Shown here in pieces: positions 63,523 to 64,000 of a DNA stretch of 64,000 bases. Both the position numbers and the translations under genes were made by a program. Source of the DNA: Planococcus glaciei (GTDB lineage Bacteria > Bacillota > Bacilli > Bacillales_A > Planococcaceae); contig NZ_FNDC01000001.1 of assembly GCF_900099655.1 (NCBI RefSeq), positions 372,001-436,000 on the forward strand, read 5' to 3'. The first letter of the stretch is position 1, and each line of letters begins with the position of its first letter. The notes below the pieces were generated by a model that was given only the letters and a program-made list of their open reading frames with translations, ran no database searches and was not told the DNA's origin.

Positions 63523-64000
63523 TCAGCCGCCGATAATGAGCTGGTAGCGTTCAGCAGCTTGGTAAATCTGTTTCGCTTTTTCGATGATCGGCCGGTCGAC
63601 CATTTTGCCGTCCAACATGAAGACGCCCGCGCCTTTCTCTTCGTGTTCGGCATGGTGCAGCACCTTCACCGCCCAGTCGATGTCTTCCCGGGACGGGCTG
63701 TAGACTTCGTGGATTGTCTCAATCTGTTTCGGGTGCACCGCCATCTGGCCGTTGAAGCCGAGGGCGCGTGCTGAAACGGCGCGCTTTTGCAGGCTTTCCG
63801 TATTGTGGATGTCAGCGAATACGGTGTCGTAAATGCCTTCGACGCCCGCCGCTTTGGCGTAGGTGACGATGCGGGAGCGCGCATAAATCGCTTCAAGCCC
63901 CGCTTCCGTCAGCGTCAAATCTGCGTCCACTGCGTAGTCGATGGCGCCGAACGCGACGCCGCTGACGTTCGGATTGCTGAAGATGTCTTTCAGGCGGACG
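63523..64000 (-). CDS. HpcH/HpaI aldolase / CitE-like lyase (5' end beyond window)
   Basis: The frame is open to the right edge; 158 C-terminal codons are visible. AFGAIDYAVDADL, YAKAAGVEGIYDTVFADI, KRAVSARALGFNGQMAVHPKQIETIH and the C-terminal PIIEKAKQIYQ are typical of the CitE/HpcH TIM-barrel family (citrate lyase beta subunit or malyl/citramalyl-CoA lyase). No citrate lyase alpha or gamma subunit is visible. Confidence 0.88.
   Translation of the reverse strand, partial: VRLKDIFSNPNVSGVAFGAIDYAVDADLTLTEAGLEAIYARSRIVTYAKAAGVEGIYDTVFADIHNTESLQKRAVSARALGFNGQMAVHPKQIETIHEVYSPSREDIDWAVKVLHHAEHEEKGAGVFMLDGKMVDRPIIEKAKQIYQAAERYQLIIGG

Noticed and set aside
1..64000. CRISPR arrays, insertion sequences, tRNA or rRNA genes, integrase
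   Set aside because: I looked for repeat-spacer patterns, transposase motifs and tRNA-like folds and found none I can support.

Overview
The window looks like chromosome from a low-to-mid GC Gram-positive of the Bacillales, most likely Planococcaceae (Planococcus-like). This rests on Bacillus-type ribosome binding sites, CcpA cre-like sites, a DinR/LexA-type SOS box, and families such as FusB/C-like EF-G-binding protein, HelD, YyaC, UvrX, an RNPP regulator and CitM. The genus is an inference. I saw no rRNA, tRNA, CRISPR array, transposase or integrase.

Positions 1-14,300 form an AT-rich defence island on the minus strand. Its main part is a five-gene operon (9212 to beyond position 1): a P-loop ATPase of the DUF499/BrxC/PglY kind, a very short PglZ-domain protein, a DUF1156-type adenine DNA methyltransferase with zinc ribbons, an unrecognised 173-residue protein and a SNF2-type helicase cut by the left edge. 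It resembles BREX/Pgl (closest to the type 3 gene content), but lacks recognisable BrxA, BrxB, BrxF and BrxL inside the window. A McrBC pair follows, whose McrB carries an EVE-like reader domain. Then come small or decayed membrane-protein ORFs.

At about 14,310 base composition changes sharply to GC-rich. There follow an SOS-controlled UvrX polymerase, a secreted ComEC-like metallo-hydrolase with a DUF3006 protein, and then a second defence candidate: a MutT-like NUDIX enzyme and a PLD-helicase-DUF3427 protein. A hypothetical gene and an extended HU protein follow.

Positions 21,700-28,700 hold a tricarboxylate cluster: TcuA-like flavoprotein, CitM-type transporter and PrpF-like isomerase, bracketed by two paralogous LysR regulators, with a spore-protease-like gene (yyaC) inside. 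The transporter has a perfect cre site and seems to start at ATT. Positions 28,800-32,250 hold ordinary housekeeping and hypothetical genes.

Positions 32,370-42,100 form a complete meta-cleavage pathway for a phenolic compound. One minus-strand operon has a flavin monooxygenase, catechol 2,3-dioxygenase and ring-fission hydrolase. A plus-strand operon has the flavin reductase, hydratase, acylating acetaldehyde dehydrogenase, aldolase and an FAD synthetase-like protein. Between them is a sensor-regulator that joins a DmpR/MopR-type phenol pocket to a PucR-type helix-turn-helix. Both operons carry cre-like sites.

The remainder (42,160-64,000) is typical Bacillales chromosome: a Nat-type ABC exporter with a 25-residue membrane microprotein in its operon, an RNPP (NprR-like) regulator, MEDS and GNAT/FemAB-like proteins, an ArsR-type regulator with an MFS exporter, HIT, lipoprotein, M50-like peptidase, diguanylate cyclase, DinB, YCII, a zinc alcohol dehydrogenase, HelD and a CitE-like lyase cut by the right edge. 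Many gene pairs are separated by clear hairpin terminators.
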